A DNA stretch of 64,000 nucleotides from Trinickia terrae (GCF_005144415.1 NZ_SWJE01000013.1:1-64000), one strand, 5' to 3'; counted from the stretch's first letter, positions 28,455-39,372 are shown. The notes: generated by a model from the sequence alone, not told the origin. Translations and numbers: made by a program.

Positions 28455-29330
28455 TCACGGCTGCGCGAGCGACGCAGGACCGATATCGGGCGAAACCTGC
28501 CGCAGCGTCGCATCGAGCGCCCGCGCCGCCTCGCGATCGCCGTCAGTGGCCAGCGGCACGCGAAACACCGTCTGCCGGTTGTGCCCGGCCGCGGCCGGCG
28601 AATCCCACAGCAGTTCGACCCGCTGCCGCGAACGCTTGGCGCCAGCTCGAGCGCGCGCGGACACCGCCACGGGCGCGGCGCCCGGGAGCCCCGTCTCGAC
28701 GGCGCGCACGTCTCCGAGCGGCGTCACGACGTGCTCGACGCCCGCCGCCGGCCATTTGACCGACAGCTCGCGCGCGTCGTACTGCCCGACCTTGCGGCTC
28801 TCGACCCAGACGACGACGGTGCGCGTCCCTGCATCGAGCGAGATCGCATAGCGGCCGATGGCGAAGCGCTTGGCGGCGATGTTCGTGCGCCACAGCGCGC
28901 GCGGCCGGCAGATCCACATGACCGCGGCATAGAGGCCGGGTGCGACGACGAGCCAGCCATTCGTCTCGGCGATCGCATGAACCGCGCGGCGCCAGCCCGC
29001 GGCCCAGACAAAGGCGCCGACCGACCAGATCGCGAACGCGAAACCAAGCAGCGCGAAAAACCGCAGCGCCTGCCGCAGCCATTGCGGCAGCGGATGGAAC
29101 GGGCGTTCGGCGCGCGGCTGCGCGCCCGGCAGGACCACGAGCAGGAACAGGAAGACGACGTTGATGCAGGCCCACGGCGAGGAAGTCATCACCGACAGCG
29201 ACGCGCCATAGCCCATTTGCGACATCGAATAGAGCCAGCGCGCGAGGATCACGAGACCGATGGCGCGCAACGCGAAAATCGTTCCGGCGCCAGGCGCCGG
29301 ATTCGCACGCGTTTGATTCGCTCTCGCCAA
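28455..29330 (-). CDS. Membrane protein of unknown function (291 aa)
   Basis: Four hydrophobic helices lie in the first 150 residues (IFALRAIGLVILARWLY, CINVVFLFLLVVLPG, ALRFFALLGFAFAIW, LVVAPGLYAAVMWI). A C-terminal domain of about 130 residues follows, predicted beta-rich with SRKVGQYDARELSVKWP. No motif points to an enzyme or transporter. The overlapping alternative frame on the same strand is Arg-rich and rejected. Confidence 0.65.
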   Translation of the reverse strand: MARANQTRANPAPGAGTIFALRAIGLVILARWLYSMSQMGYGASLSVMTSSPWACINVVFLFLLVVLPGAQPRAERPFHPLPQWLRQALRFFALLGFAFAIWSVGAFVWAAGWRRAVHAIAETNGWLVVAPGLYAAVMWICRPRALWRTNIAAKRFAIGRYAISLDAGTRTVVVWVESRKVGQYDARELSVKWPAAGVEHVVTPLGDVRAVETGLPGAAPVAVSARARAGAKRSRQRVELLWDSPAAAGHNRQTVFRVPLATDGDREAARALDATLRQVSPDIGPASLAQP

Positions 29331-29535
29331 AACGTCCTCCTGACATCGACTAGGGCCTGTTCACGCTCATTTCACGCCGACGACAGGCTCGCACGGGCCG
29401 CCCGAACGCGGGCCGCCCGAAAGTGCGGCACGGCGGCCATTATAGGGACATTGCAAGGCGGGCTCACGCGCACGGGCCGCTTGAAGCGCCAAAATCGCGA
29501 GATCGGCGCGCCTTGGCAAAAAGAAGCGCGGCGCA

Positions 29536-29565
29536 AAAACAACAACGCCCCGCATGCGGGGCGTT
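29536..29565 (-). terminator. Rho-independent terminator after the glycosyltransferase gene
   Basis: Two 11-base arms, AACGCCCCGCA and TGCGGGGCGTT, form a perfect hairpin at 29544-29565. Minus-strand transcripts then read TTGTTGTTTTTG. It follows the stop at 29620. Confidence 0.75.
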
Positions 29566-29619
29566 GCAGACGGTCCGACGGCGAAAGGCCGCCCGAGCCG
29601 TGTCGGCTTTTGACGAACC

Positions 29620-30684
29620 TTAGCCGGCCGCGACTTCGCGCAGCACGGTGCGGCGCTTCTGGCGCAGCAGGTCTTCGTACGAATTGAGGTAGTTCTGCGC
29701 CATCACCTTCGACGAAAAACGATCTTCGAACGCCTGGCGGACCTTTGCGCGCGGCAGCGTGGAGAGGCGCTTGACGGCGGCCACGGCACTGATTTCGTCT
29801 TCGACAACGAAGCCCGACACGCCGTTTTCGATCACTTCCGGCACCGAACCACGCTTGAACGCGATCACCGGCGTGCCGCAGGCCATCGCCTCGATCATCA
29901 CGAGGCCGAACGGCTCCGGCCAGTCGATCGGAAACAGCAGCGCGTGTGCGTTGCCGAGGAACTCGGTCTTCTCGGCTTCGCTGATTTCACCGATGTACTC
30001 GACGTGCGGCAGTGACATCAGCGGCTTGATCACTTCTTCGTAGTAGGCGCGATCGGCCTTGTCGAGCTTCGCGGCAACCTTGATCGGCATGCCGGCCTGC
30101 TCGGCGATGCGGATGGCCGTGTCGAGACGCTTTTCGGGCGAGATGCGGCCGAGGAACGCGAGATAGCTCGGTTTCACGTCCGGAATCGGCTTGAGCAGGT
30201 TTTCCGGCAGGCCGTGGTAGACCGTCGACAGCCAGTTCGCCTGTTGCAGCGGAATGCGCTGGTTATCGGAGATCGACACCACCGGCACGTCGTTGAAGGT
30301 ATTGAAGATCGGCTGCAGCTCGGGCAGGTCCAGGCGGCCGTGCAGCGTCGTCAGTTGCGGCGTCGGCTGGCGCGAGAACAGCGAGAACGGGTAGTAGTCG
30401 ATATGGAAATGCAGCACGTCGAATTCGTCCGCGCGGCGGCGCACTTCTTCGAGCAGCAGCATGTGGGGAGCCATCGTGTCGCGGATCGTCGGGTCCAGGC
30501 GCAGCGCCTGCGGCCAGACGGCTTCGAGCTTCGCCGACGTTTGCGAATCGCCGCTCGCGAAGAGCGTCACGTCGTGTCCCATCTCGACCAGGGCTTCGGT
30601 CAAGTACGACACCACGCGTTCGGTGCCGCCGTAGAGCTTCGGGGGAACCGCTTCGTGCAAGGGAGCGATTTGAGCGATCCGCAT
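29620..30684 (-). CDS. Glycosyltransferase family 4 (GT-B)
   Basis: The 354-residue protein has the GT4 layout: N-terminal acceptor domain with KLYGGTERVVSYLTEALVEMGHDVTLFASG, then the donor domain with LAFLGRISPEKRLDTAIRIAE and the nucleotide-sugar motif PEPFGLVMIEAMACGTPVIAF (the EX7E type). Retaining enzymes of this family transfer hexoses from UDP- or GDP-sugars to glycans or lipids. The gene stands alone, so the acceptor is unknown. It lies in the same region as otsAB and an ABC exporter, but on a separate transcript. Confidence 0.85.
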   Translation of the reverse strand: MRIAQIAPLHEAVPPKLYGGTERVVSYLTEALVEMGHDVTLFASGDSQTSAKLEAVWPQALRLDPTIRDTMAPHMLLLEEVRRRADEFDVLHFHIDYYPFSLFSRQPTPQLTTLHGRLDLPELQPIFNTFNDVPVVSISDNQRIPLQQANWLSTVYHGLPENLLKPIPDVKPSYLAFLGRISPEKRLDTAIRIAEQAGMPIKVAAKLDKADRAYYEEVIKPLMSLPHVEYIGEISEAEKTEFLGNAHALLFPIDWPEPFGLVMIEAMACGTPVIAFKRGSVPEVIENGVSGFVVEDEISAVAAVKRLSTLPRAKVRQAFEDRFSSKVMAQNYLNSYEDLLRQKRRTVLREVAAG

Positions 30685-31362
30685 AGATGAACTCCTAGTA
30701 AAAATTCAGGCAAAAATGACTGCTTGTTTGTTAAAAGCGAATCGCCTGCTCCGGTGTCAGCCGGCTGGCGTGCCGCCAGGCCGTCCTGCATTCGGTTCCA
30801 TGAGCCTGCGGTGGGTCGCTTGGGCAAGAAAATGCCCGAACGATATGTGATGCGTCTATGGCGGGCATGGCCGGTTAACGCAAAATTTTCACAACCGTTG
30901 ACTGGATCAGCACAAATTTCCGAGGGCTAACCCGGGGTCAATTATCGGGGCACCGGAAGCCGGGCGCCGCGCTTCATTTCAAAGTCTTTACGTTGTTACA
31001 AAGGCGAAACACTTCGCAAACCTTTGTTTTTTAACAATGTTCTAAATTAAGCCGTTGCTGACTATAGGTCCCCGAAGCTGCGCCCCGCCCGCCGGCGCAG
31101 CTGACATCCTCGCGGCCGACCCCGCGACCGTGAATGGAATTCGTAATTCTATCTCGAAATAAATCGGTCGCCCCAGGCAAACGCCTCTGCCCCCAGGGTT
31201 GGGCTACGCCCGCACCACTGGGGTGCAGCAAGCACCCGACAAAGCCGAGCACGCTTGCAACACCACGCTCCGGCACGCGCTGTGCATGTTTACAATGTCG
31301 CCGTGTAGTCGCTGTTATCTTGATATTGGCTCGCGACGCGTCCACCGCAGACTATTCTTTTC
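30685..31362. other. 678-base divergent intergenic region
   Basis: No convincing coding frame is seen. AT-rich segments at about 30880-30940 and 30975-31060 include TTTACGTTGTTACAA and a small inverted repeat TTGTT-TTTT-AACAA at about 31023. A TTTACA...TGTTAT pair near 31290-31320 could be the promoter for the ABC exporter at 31363. A 104-residue minus-strand ORF at 31031-31345 lacks a coding look. Confidence 0.4.
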
Positions 31363-33231
<1,869 letters not shown>

Positions 33232-33273
33232 GGCTGGCGGCGTTGGGTGCCGCCGCCTGATACGCGGATGAAT

Positions 33274-33309
33274 GAAAAAGCCGCTTCGTAAAAACGAAGC
33301 GGCTTTTTT
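33274..33309. terminator. Bidirectional terminator between ABC exporter and otsA
   Basis: AAGCCGCTTCG (33278-33288) and CGAAGCGGCTT pair across a short A-rich loop, with A and T runs outside. The convergent genes end at 33231 and 33315. Confidence 0.85.
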
Positions 33310-33314
33310 GCGCG

Positions 33315-34742
33315 TTACGTCTTCCGCGCGCTTTTGGCCCGCATCGCACGCCGCTTCTCGCCGCCGCCCTGGAGATCGCGCAGAAAGTTGTCGCGCCACA
33401 CCGACACGTTGTTCTCGCGCAATTGCGCAATCATGTCGCGATAGCGCGCACGGCGCTCGGCCGCAGGCATCGCGAGCCCGGTCGCCAGCGCCTCGGCCAT
33501 GCCGTCGATATCGATCGGATTCACGATCAGCGCGCCCTCCAGCTCCTGCGCGGCGCCCGCGAAGCACGACAGCACGAGCACGCCGGGATCGTCCGGGTCC
33601 TGCGCCGACACATACTCCTTCGCGACGAGATTCATCCCGTCGCGCAACGGCGTCACATAGCCGACGTGCGACTCGCGAAACAACGCCGCGAGCACCTGGC
33701 GTTCGTACTGCCGGTGGATGTAGCGGATCGGCGTCCAGTCGAGCTCGGCGAAGCGCCCGTTGATGCGGCCGGACTCCCCTTCGAGCTGCAGACGGATGTC
33801 CTGGTAGGCGTGCATGTCGGCGCGCGTAGGCGGCGCGATTTGCACGAACGACACGTTGTTGCGATACGCGGGCGCATGGTCGAGCAGACGCTCGAAGGCA
33901 CGGAAGCGCTCGACGAGGCCCTTCGAATAGTCGAGACGATCGACGCTCATGATGAGCTTGCGCTCATGCAGCGTCGCCTTCATCGTGCGCACGAGCTTGC
34001 CGCGCGCGCCGGCTTTGGCGAGCTGCGCGATCTCGTCGGGATAGATGCCGATCGGATAGGCCGCGGCGCGCAGCGTGCGCTCGAATGCACGGATCGTCGA
34101 AGGCCCCTTCGCCGCATGCTCGACTTCGCCATGGGCTTCGTTCACGACGTAGTCGCAGAACGCACGCAAGTCGGGCTCCGTCTGAAAACCGAGCAGATCG
34201 AACGAGCATAGCGCCTCGACGAGCAGCCGATGCGGCGGCACCGCGAGCAGCACCTGCGAGGCCGGAAACGGAATATGCAGGAAAAAGCCGATGCGGTTCT
34301 TCACGCCCTGCGCGCGCAGCGCCTGCGCGAACGGGATCAGGTGGTAGTCGTGGACCCAGATCACGTCGTCTTCGCGCAAGAGCGGCACGAGCTGCTGCGC
34401 GAGCCATTCGTTGACGCGCCAGTAGCCCTCGAAATCGTGCCGGTCGTACTGGATCAGGTCGGCGCGATAGTGAAACGCGGGCCACAGCGTCGCGTTCGAA
34501 AAGCCGCGGTAGTACTGGTCGTAATCGCGGCGCACGAGCCCGATCGTCGCGAAGGTCACCGGCCCGCGCTCCTCGAGCTGGATCTGCGGCTGCCCGGAGG
34601 CGAGCACGTCGCCGCTCCAGCCGAACCACATCCCGCCGGTTTCCTTCAGCGCATCGTAGACGCCCACCGCGAGGCCGCCCGCCGCAGGGCCGCCTTCGGA
34701 AATCGGTGCGACACGGTTCGAAACGATGATGAGGCGGCTCAT
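33315..34742 (-). CDS. otsA: Trehalose-6-phosphate synthase
   Basis: The start at 34742 gives 475 residues beginning MSRLIIVSNRVAPI, the normal OtsA N-terminus. GT20 motifs are present: GGLAVGVYDALK, WVHDYHLIPFAQALR, and DRLDYSKGLVERFRAFE for UDP-glucose binding. It makes trehalose-6-phosphate from UDP-glucose and glucose-6-phosphate for osmotic and stress protection. ATG and the otsB stop overlap (ATGA), so the two are translationally coupled. Confidence 0.93.
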   Translation of the reverse strand: MSRLIIVSNRVAPISEGGPAAGGLAVGVYDALKETGGMWFGWSGDVLASGQPQIQLEERGPVTFATIGLVRRDYDQYYRGFSNATLWPAFHYRADLIQYDRHDFEGYWRVNEWLAQQLVPLLREDDVIWVHDYHLIPFAQALRAQGVKNRIGFFLHIPFPASQVLLAVPPHRLLVEALCSFDLLGFQTEPDLRAFCDYVVNEAHGEVEHAAKGPSTIRAFERTLRAAAYPIGIYPDEIAQLAKAGARGKLVRTMKATLHERKLIMSVDRLDYSKGLVERFRAFERLLDHAPAYRNNVSFVQIAPPTRADMHAYQDIRLQLEGESGRINGRFAELDWTPIRYIHRQYERQVLAALFRESHVGYVTPLRDGMNLVAKEYVSAQDPDDPGVLVLSCFAGAAQELEGALIVNPIDIDGMAEALATGLAMPAAERRARYRDMIAQLRENNVSVWRDNFLRDLQGGGEKRRAMRAKSARKT

Positions 34743-35491
34743 GAGGCGCGGTTTGCCGAAACGACGATCGACGACAGCCACTCATACAGCGCGCCGACCG
34801 ACTCGGCGCGCGCGCGCGCCGAGGTGTCCCCCGCTCCGACCTTGATCGACACGCCGCCCCGCTCGTTGACGACAGCGAACGCCTTCTCGTCGGTCAAATC
34901 ATCGCCTGCGAAGAGCGGCGTGCGGCCCGCGAACGGCGGCTCGTCGAGAAACGCGCGCAGCGCGCGGCCCTTGTCGACATCCTTCGGCTTGATCTCGTAG
35001 ACCATCTTGCCCGGCTGCAGCACATAGGAACCGGCGTAGTCGGCGACGAGCCGCTGCGTCGCCTCGCGCGCGACGCTCTCGCGCTCCGGCGCGTTCCGGT
35101 AGTGGAGCGCGAGCGCCGCGCCCTTGATCTCGAGCAGCATGCCGGGATTCTGCTGCACGACCTCCTCCAGCACGCGCTCCATGTAGAGAAGCCGCTCGTC
35201 GTTGAAGCCGACGCGCTGCGTATCGCCATTGGCGTCGCGCCGCTCCGCGCCGTGCAGGCCGGCGATCGGGAGGTCGGGCATGCCGAGGAAGCTGTCGATG
35301 CTGTCGATGCCGCGTCCGGAAAGAATTGCGACCGCGCCGTTGGTCAGGCGCCTCAGGTCGGCCAGCAGCTCGGCCACTGTCGGCGGGACGTGAATGCCGT
35401 CTGGCGTCGGAGCCAGTTCGACCAGCGTGCCATCGAAATCGAAGAAGAATGCGGTCTCTTGAAAAGAGAGGAATGCCGGTAGTGATTGCAT
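34739..35491 (-). CDS. otsB: Trehalose-6-phosphate phosphatase
   Basis: The 250-residue HAD-type phosphatase has the nucleophile motif FFDFDGTLVE (Asp18, Asp20), AILSGRG, PKDVDKGRAL and the metal motif GDDLTDEKAF. It removes phosphate from trehalose-6-phosphate. It precedes otsA with a 4-base overlap. The order phosphatase-synthase in one transcript is common. Confidence 0.93.
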   Translation of the reverse strand: MQSLPAFLSFQETAFFFDFDGTLVELAPTPDGIHVPPTVAELLADLRRLTNGAVAILSGRGIDSIDSFLGMPDLPIAGLHGAERRDANGDTQRVGFNDERLLYMERVLEEVVQQNPGMLLEIKGAALALHYRNAPERESVAREATQRLVADYAGSYVLQPGKMVYEIKPKDVDKGRALRAFLDEPPFAGRTPLFAGDDLTDEKAFAVVNERGGVSIKVGAGDTSARARAESVGALYEWLSSIVVSANRAS

Positions 35492-35818
35492 CGGAGTGGT
35501 TGCCTTGCGGCGTCAGGCGGCCTGCCACGGCCGCTTCGCCGAAAAAGTTTGCGCATCTTACCGCGCGCGGGTCATTTTTTCGAGAAAGCCGTCCGAGGCC
35601 TGGGAGGAACCTCGAAAACCGCGCTTTCGTTCAAACAGGAAACGATCACGTTACGCCCAACTTACATCGTCTGCGACATATTGACTCCACTACCCGCGCA
35701 TCCCATTGGCTTGACAGCAGTCAAACTCGATTTGCGCTACATTCGCAGCCGCTGCGCGTGAATCACCCCAGGGGTGACGTCCCGTTCGGCTCCCGTATTG
35801 CATTGAATTGAGTTCCGG
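35492..35818. other. Divergent promoter region between otsB and the SCO gene
   Basis: This 327-base region has no coding frame that looks real. A TTGACA at about 35711 followed by TACATT near 35740 may serve the SCO operon, although the spacing is long. A weak AT-rich stretch near 35560-35660 could hold the otsB promoter. Confidence 0.35.
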
Positions 35819-36496
35819 ATGCTGCCTTTGTTCCATGCCGTCCGTGCGCCGCGCGGCGCACCGGACCAGCCCGCGCAACCCAGCCCCTCGCTGCGCCGGC
35901 GCTTCCGCTGGTCGCCGCTTGCCGCCCTCGCCTGCTGCTCCGTGCTTCTTGCCGCGTGCTCGCAGAACGAGCCGCCGTGGCAACTGACGAACGTCTCCGG
36001 CCACTTGCCCGACCTCGCGTTCTCCCTGACAGGCGACAACGGCAAGCCGGTGGAGGCGTCCGCCTTCAAGGGTGACACCACCCTCGTCTATTTCGGCTAC
36101 ACGCATTGCCCCGACGTCTGCCCGGAAACGATGGCGCGGCTGATGCAGGTGCTCGCAAAGCTCGGACCCGACGCGCAAAAGGTGCGCATCCTCTTCATCA
36201 CAGTCGATCCCGCGCGCGATACGCCGAAGGCGCTGCACGACTACGTCGGCGCGTTCGACGCCGGGCACGCGCGCGGCCTTACCGGCACGGACGGCCAGAT
36301 CGAGTCGCTCGCGAAGCGCTATCGCGTGGCCTACCAGATGGAAAAGCGCGACCCGAGCGGCAACTACGAGGTGACGCACAGCTCGGCTGTCTACATCTTC
36401 GACGCCGAAGGCCACGCGCGTCTCCTCGCCACCGATAGCGACTTGCCCGACACGATCGCCCACGATCTGCGCCGGATGATCGAGTCGTCCACTTGA
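35819..36496 (+). CDS. SCO1/SenC copper chaperone lipoprotein
   Basis: The N-terminus has an inner membrane segment and a lipobox LLAAC (Cys47). The thioredoxin-like domain carries the copper motif CPDVCP (Cys97, Cys101) and a distal His in VTHSSAVYIFD. SCO proteins deliver copper to the CuA site of cytochrome c oxidase from the periplasmic face. A PCu(A)C chaperone and a CtaG-type protein follow on the same strand, giving a full oxidase copper-delivery module. Confidence 0.9.
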   Translation: MLPLFHAVRAPRGAPDQPAQPSPSLRRRFRWSPLAALACCSVLLAACSQNEPPWQLTNVSGHLPDLAFSLTGDNGKPVEASAFKGDTTLVYFGYTHCPDVCPETMARLMQVLAKLGPDAQKVRILFITVDPARDTPKALHDYVGAFDAGHARGLTGTDGQIESLAKRYRVAYQMEKRDPSGNYEVTHSSAVYIFDAEGHARLLATDSDLPDTIAHDLRRMIESST

Positions 36497-36525
36497 ACCT
36501 TCCAACTAGAAAGAGTAATTCCGCC

Positions 36526-36975
36526 ATGTCGATGAAATTCAAAGCCGTTGCCGCCGTCATCGCTGTTGCATTCAGCACCGGTGCGTTTGCCGCCGCCGGC
36601 GCGCAAGCGATCAGCGCCGAAAACGCGTGGGTGCGCTGGCTGCCGAACGGCCTGCCTGCGGCCGGCTACGTGACGCTCACGAACAACGGCGACAAGCCGG
36701 TCGATCTCGTCGGCGTATCGAGCCCCGACTACGGCGACGCGATGCTGCACGAAACGGTGTCGAACGGCTCGACGCAGCAGATGGTGCACGTCGACAAGGC
36801 GACGGTGCCCGCGCACGGCCAGCTGTCGATCAAGCCGGGCGGCTACCACTTCATGCTGATGGACGCGAAACACAAGATCGCGCCGGGCGACACCGTCCAC
36901 CTGAAGCTGGAATTCTCCGACGGCGAAACGCTCGACGCGCCGTTCGCCGTCAAGCCCCCGTCGCAAACCAAGTAA
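36526..36975 (+). CDS. PCu(A)C periplasmic copper chaperone
   Basis: The start at 36526 gives 149 residues with a signal peptide ending near FAA-AGA (about 23). The copper motif H-X10-M-X21-H-X-M is met exactly by His75, Met86, His108 and Met110. These proteins hand Cu(I) to SCO and to the CuA centre. The gene lies 29 bases after the SCO gene and 9 before the CtaG-type gene. Confidence 0.9.
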   Translation: MSMKFKAVAAVIAVAFSTGAFAAAGAQAISAENAWVRWLPNGLPAAGYVTLTNNGDKPVDLVGVSSPDYGDAMLHETVSNGSTQQMVHVDKATVPAHGQLSIKPGGYHFMLMDAKHKIAPGDTVHLKLEFSDGETLDAPFAVKPPSQTK

Positions 36976-36984
36976 GCTGCCGCG

Positions 36985-37869
36985 ATGAACCTGCTGTATT
37001 GGCTCGAACCCTGGGAACCATCGCCGACGGTCGCCGTCGCGGCGCTCGTCGCGGCCGTGGTGTTCGCGCGCGGCGCGAAGAAAGCGCGGATGTCGTTGCG
37101 CCGGCAACTATCGTTCTGGTTCGGGCTGGTCGCGCTCTACGTCGCGCTGCATACGCGACTCGACTACTACTTCGAGCATGAGTTCTTCATGCATCGCGCG
37201 CAGCATCTCGTGCTGCATCACCTCGGGCCGTTCTTTATCGCGTGGTCATATCCCGGCGCGGCGCTGCGTGCGGGGATTCCGTTGAGCTGGCGGCAGCGCT
37301 TCATACGGCCGACGCTCGCGGCCAGACCCGTGCGCATCGCACTCGACGTGCTGTTCCATCCGGTCGTCGCCGTCGTGCTGTTCGTCGGATTGATCTACTT
37401 CTGGCTGCTGTCGCCGATTCACTTCAAGGCGATGCTCGACTGGCGACTCTATCGCGTGATGAACTGGAGCATGGTCGTCGACGGCCTGATGTTCTGGTGG
37501 CTCGTGCTCGATCCGCGGCCGGCGCCGCCCGCGCGGCTTGCGCCGGGACGGCGCATCATGATGGTCGTCGCAGCGATTCCGCCGCAGATCGTGCTCGGCG
37601 CGCTGATCTTCTTCACGCCGCGCGAGCTCTATCCGATCTATTCGATCTGCGGCCGCGCGTTCACATGGATCAGCCCGATTCGCGACCAGCAGATCGGCGG
37701 CTTGCTGCTGTGGATTCCGGGCTCGATGATGAGCGTATTCGGCGCACTGATCGCGCTGCGCCACTGGATGCGGCTCTCGGAGCGCGAGCGCTTGCGGGGC
37801 GAGCGTTTGGGAAGCGGCGCCAGGCGCGACGCGGGTCTCCCGCCGCGGCGCCCGTTGCACGCGGGCTGA
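36985..37869 (+). CDS. Cytochrome c oxidase assembly protein, caa3_CtaG family
   Basis: The 294-residue membrane protein has about seven helices and the family motifs FFMHRAQHLVLHHLGP (His-rich helix) and PPQIVLGALIFFTPRELYP. Caa3-type CtaG proteins help insert copper into terminal oxidases. It is third in the SCO/PCu(A)C unit. The basic C-terminal tail (about 35 residues) is cytoplasmic. Confidence 0.87.
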   Translation: MNLLYWLEPWEPSPTVAVAALVAAVVFARGAKKARMSLRRQLSFWFGLVALYVALHTRLDYYFEHEFFMHRAQHLVLHHLGPFFIAWSYPGAALRAGIPLSWRQRFIRPTLAARPVRIALDVLFHPVVAVVLFVGLIYFWLLSPIHFKAMLDWRLYRVMNWSMVVDGLMFWWLVLDPRPAPPARLAPGRRIMMVVAAIPPQIVLGALIFFTPRELYPIYSICGRAFTWISPIRDQQIGGLLLWIPGSMMSVFGALIALRHWMRLSERERLRGERLGSGARRDAGLPPRRPLHAG

Positions 37870-37875
37870 GCGACA

Positions 37876-37907
37876 AGCAAAAGGGCAGCGCGAGCTGCCC
37901 TTTTGCT
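37876..37907. terminator. Bidirectional terminator between ctaG-type and elaA-type genes
   Basis: AGCAAAAGGGCAG and CTGCCCTTTTGCT form a perfect 13-bp stem around CGCGAG, followed by TTT. The convergent genes end at 37869 and 37909. Confidence 0.88.
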
Positions 37908-37908
37908 T

Positions 37909-38394
37909 TTATACCGAGCGCATCCAGACGTGCGGAATACCATCGTCGTCGTGGATCTCCGACGACGGCTCGAAGCCGAACGCACCATAGAACGCCTGCA
38001 GATGCGCCTGCGCATGCAGGCTGATGGCCGCGTCGGGCCACTGCTTGACGATGTGCTTGAGCGCCTGCTCGAGCATCGAGCTGCCGAGGCCGATGCCGCG
38101 AAACGCCGTGGTCGTCAGCACGCGGCCGATGCGGACGTCGGTTTCGTGCTCGTCAGGTAGCAGGACGCGAAGATAGCCGGCGAGCTGCTTGTCGTTGCCT
38201 TGACCGGCATAGGCAAACAGGTGCCAAGCGCCCGCGTCCTGCCCGTCGATGTCGCCATAGACGCAGTTCTGCTCCACGACGAAGACCGCGTTGCGCGCGG
38301 CGAGCATGTCGTAGACCTCGTGAGTGGTGAGTTCGGCAAACGGCTTCCAGCGCCATTCGAACTCGAGGGGCGGAGTCTGATTCGATTCGGTCAT
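37909..38394 (-). CDS. GNAT acetyltransferase, ElaA family
   Basis: The start at 38394 (MTESNQTPPLEFEWR) gives 161 residues. ElaA features are LAARNAVFVVEQNCVYGDIDGQD and the acetyl-CoA loop RIGRVLTTTAFRGIGLGSSM, with LHAQAHLQAFYGAFGFEP near the end. The substrate of this family is unknown. It is the last backbone gene before the prophage. Confidence 0.87.
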   Translation of the reverse strand: MTESNQTPPLEFEWRWKPFAELTTHEVYDMLAARNAVFVVEQNCVYGDIDGQDAGAWHLFAYAGQGNDKQLAGYLRVLLPDEHETDVRIGRVLTTTAFRGIGLGSSMLEQALKHIVKQWPDAAISLHAQAHLQAFYGAFGFEPSSEIHDDDGIPHVWMRSV

Positions 38395-38444
38395 GGATGG
38401 GATTGCGCGCAACGCGCAGTGCGGAAATGCCAAGGACACAGAAT

Positions 38445-38480
38445 AAACAAAAAGCCCCGACGTATCGGGGCTTTTTGTTT
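38445..38480. terminator. Strong terminator beside the tRNA-Cys attachment site
   Basis: Two 16-base complementary arms (38445-38460 and 38465-38480) flank a CGTA loop. On the minus strand it directly follows the tRNA-Cys 3' end, so it is probably the original tRNA terminator. Confidence 0.85.
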
Positions 38481-38485
38481 TCTCC

Positions 38486-38534
38486 TGGAGGCGCGAGCCG
38501 GAGTCGAACCGGCCTACACGGCTTTGCAGGCCGT
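38486..38534 (-). repeat. tRNA-Cys(GCA) 3' fragment, prophage attachment site
   Basis: Minus-strand bases give the anticodon arm (ACGGC CTGCAAA GCCGT, anticodon GCA), the T arm (GCCGG TTCGACT CCGGC), the acceptor strand TCGCGCC and TCCA. Immediately before the anticodon stem the sequence changes to AT-rich DNA with no D arm or 5' acceptor strand. It is therefore the host 3' end left by prophage integration; the intact tRNA-Cys is expected at the far prophage end, right of the window. Confidence 0.85.
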
Positions 38535-38550
38535 GATAAATTCATATATT

Positions 38551-38817
38551 TCAATTACATATCACAATCAACCAGCCGAAATAACCACTTACCACCTTTC
38601 GACTCACATTCACCCACAGTAGAATCCGGATACCCATAAAGATGCTCGGCCCGATCAAAGCGTACACTTGGGCGGCGCTCTCCGCCAGTATCGCGCGGCT
38701 CGGCGCAGCCTGCAGGACCAAGTAGCTGGTACCGGCAACCGAGCCGAGCCTAGGTAGCACATCGGCGAGCAGCGTCCCGGCAACCACTTGTGCTCGACTG
38801 CCTTCATTACGCTGCAC
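38551..38817 (-). CDS. Possible small membrane protein (88 aa)
   Basis: A GTG at 38817 opens a frame with two or three hydrophobic segments (YALIGPSIFMGIRILLWV, VVSGYFGWLIVIC). Codon choice is not obviously abnormal, but the ribosome site is poor and a terminator lies just upstream. It may be the 3' remnant of a prophage or host membrane protein gene, or not a gene. Confidence 0.3.
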   Translation of the reverse strand: MQRNEGSRAQVVAGTLLADVLPRLGSVAGTSYLVLQAAPSRAILAESAAQVYALIGPSIFMGIRILLWVNVSRKVVSGYFGWLIVICN

Positions 38818-38849
38818 AATGGCAAATCAGCCTCAGAAGAGGGATACCC

Positions 38850-38881
38850 CAAAAAAAAAGCCCGCAACGCGAGCTGCGGGC
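38850..38881 (-). terminator. Rho-independent terminator after hicAB
   Basis: On the minus strand GCCCGCA and TGCGGGC pair around GCTCGCGT, followed by nine T residues. It follows the hicB stop by about 42 bases. Confidence 0.88.
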
Positions 38882-38922
38882 TCCGCACTCACCTTAGGTA
38901 ACGGAAATATCGTTAGCTAAGG

Positions 38923-39324
38923 CTATTCGTGCGCCAGTGCCTCTAGTGCAGCACGGGCAAGGAAGCCACTTCTAGTTTCGTGCCGGGCTTCTACATAGGC
39001 ATCAATCTTGGACAGTACAAAGCGTGGGATGCTGATGTTGATCCGTTCCGGCTTCGAGTCGAGCTTCGAAAGATCAACGTCCACTAACGCCCATACCGCT
39101 CCTGCGTACTCCGACCTTACGGCCAGCTCTTCCACCGTAGAGCAGGTGAAACCGACATCTTCACCAAGCTCCAACAGGGTCGAAACATGCCCGACGATCG
39201 CTTCTTTTGCATTTCTTATAGCCGCATCGATGGTGTCGCCCCAGGAATGAACGCCCGGAATATCCGGCACGATCACTCCGTAGACGCTCCCATCGTCCTT
39301 ATGCACTGCGATGGGAAATTCCAT
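38923..39324 (-). CDS. hicB: HicB antitoxin
   Basis: The 133-residue protein has the HicB RNase-H-like N-terminal fold (YGVIVPDIPGVHSWGDTIDAAIRNAKEAI). Its C-terminal ribbon-helix-helix DNA-binding region (ERINISIPRFVLSKIDAYVEARHETRSGFLARAALEA) neutralises HicA and represses the operon. The toxin gene lies directly upstream, the usual hicA-hicB order. Confidence 0.88.
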   Translation of the reverse strand: MEFPIAVHKDDGSVYGVIVPDIPGVHSWGDTIDAAIRNAKEAIVGHVSTLLELGEDVGFTCSTVEELAVRSEYAGAVWALVDVDLSKLDSKPERINISIPRFVLSKIDAYVEARHETRSGFLARAALEALAHE

Positions 39325-39372
39325 GTCAAGTCCTTACTCCTTCGGCCCACTGACTTTGCATCCCTGTCGGGA

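Noticed and set aside
31031-31345. 104-codon minus-strand ORF before the ABC exporter
   Set aside because: No ribosome site, no recognisable domain, and it covers the likely promoter.
38486-38534. Functional tRNA-Cys gene
   Set aside because: Only the anticodon arm to CCA is present; D arm and 5' acceptor strand are missing.
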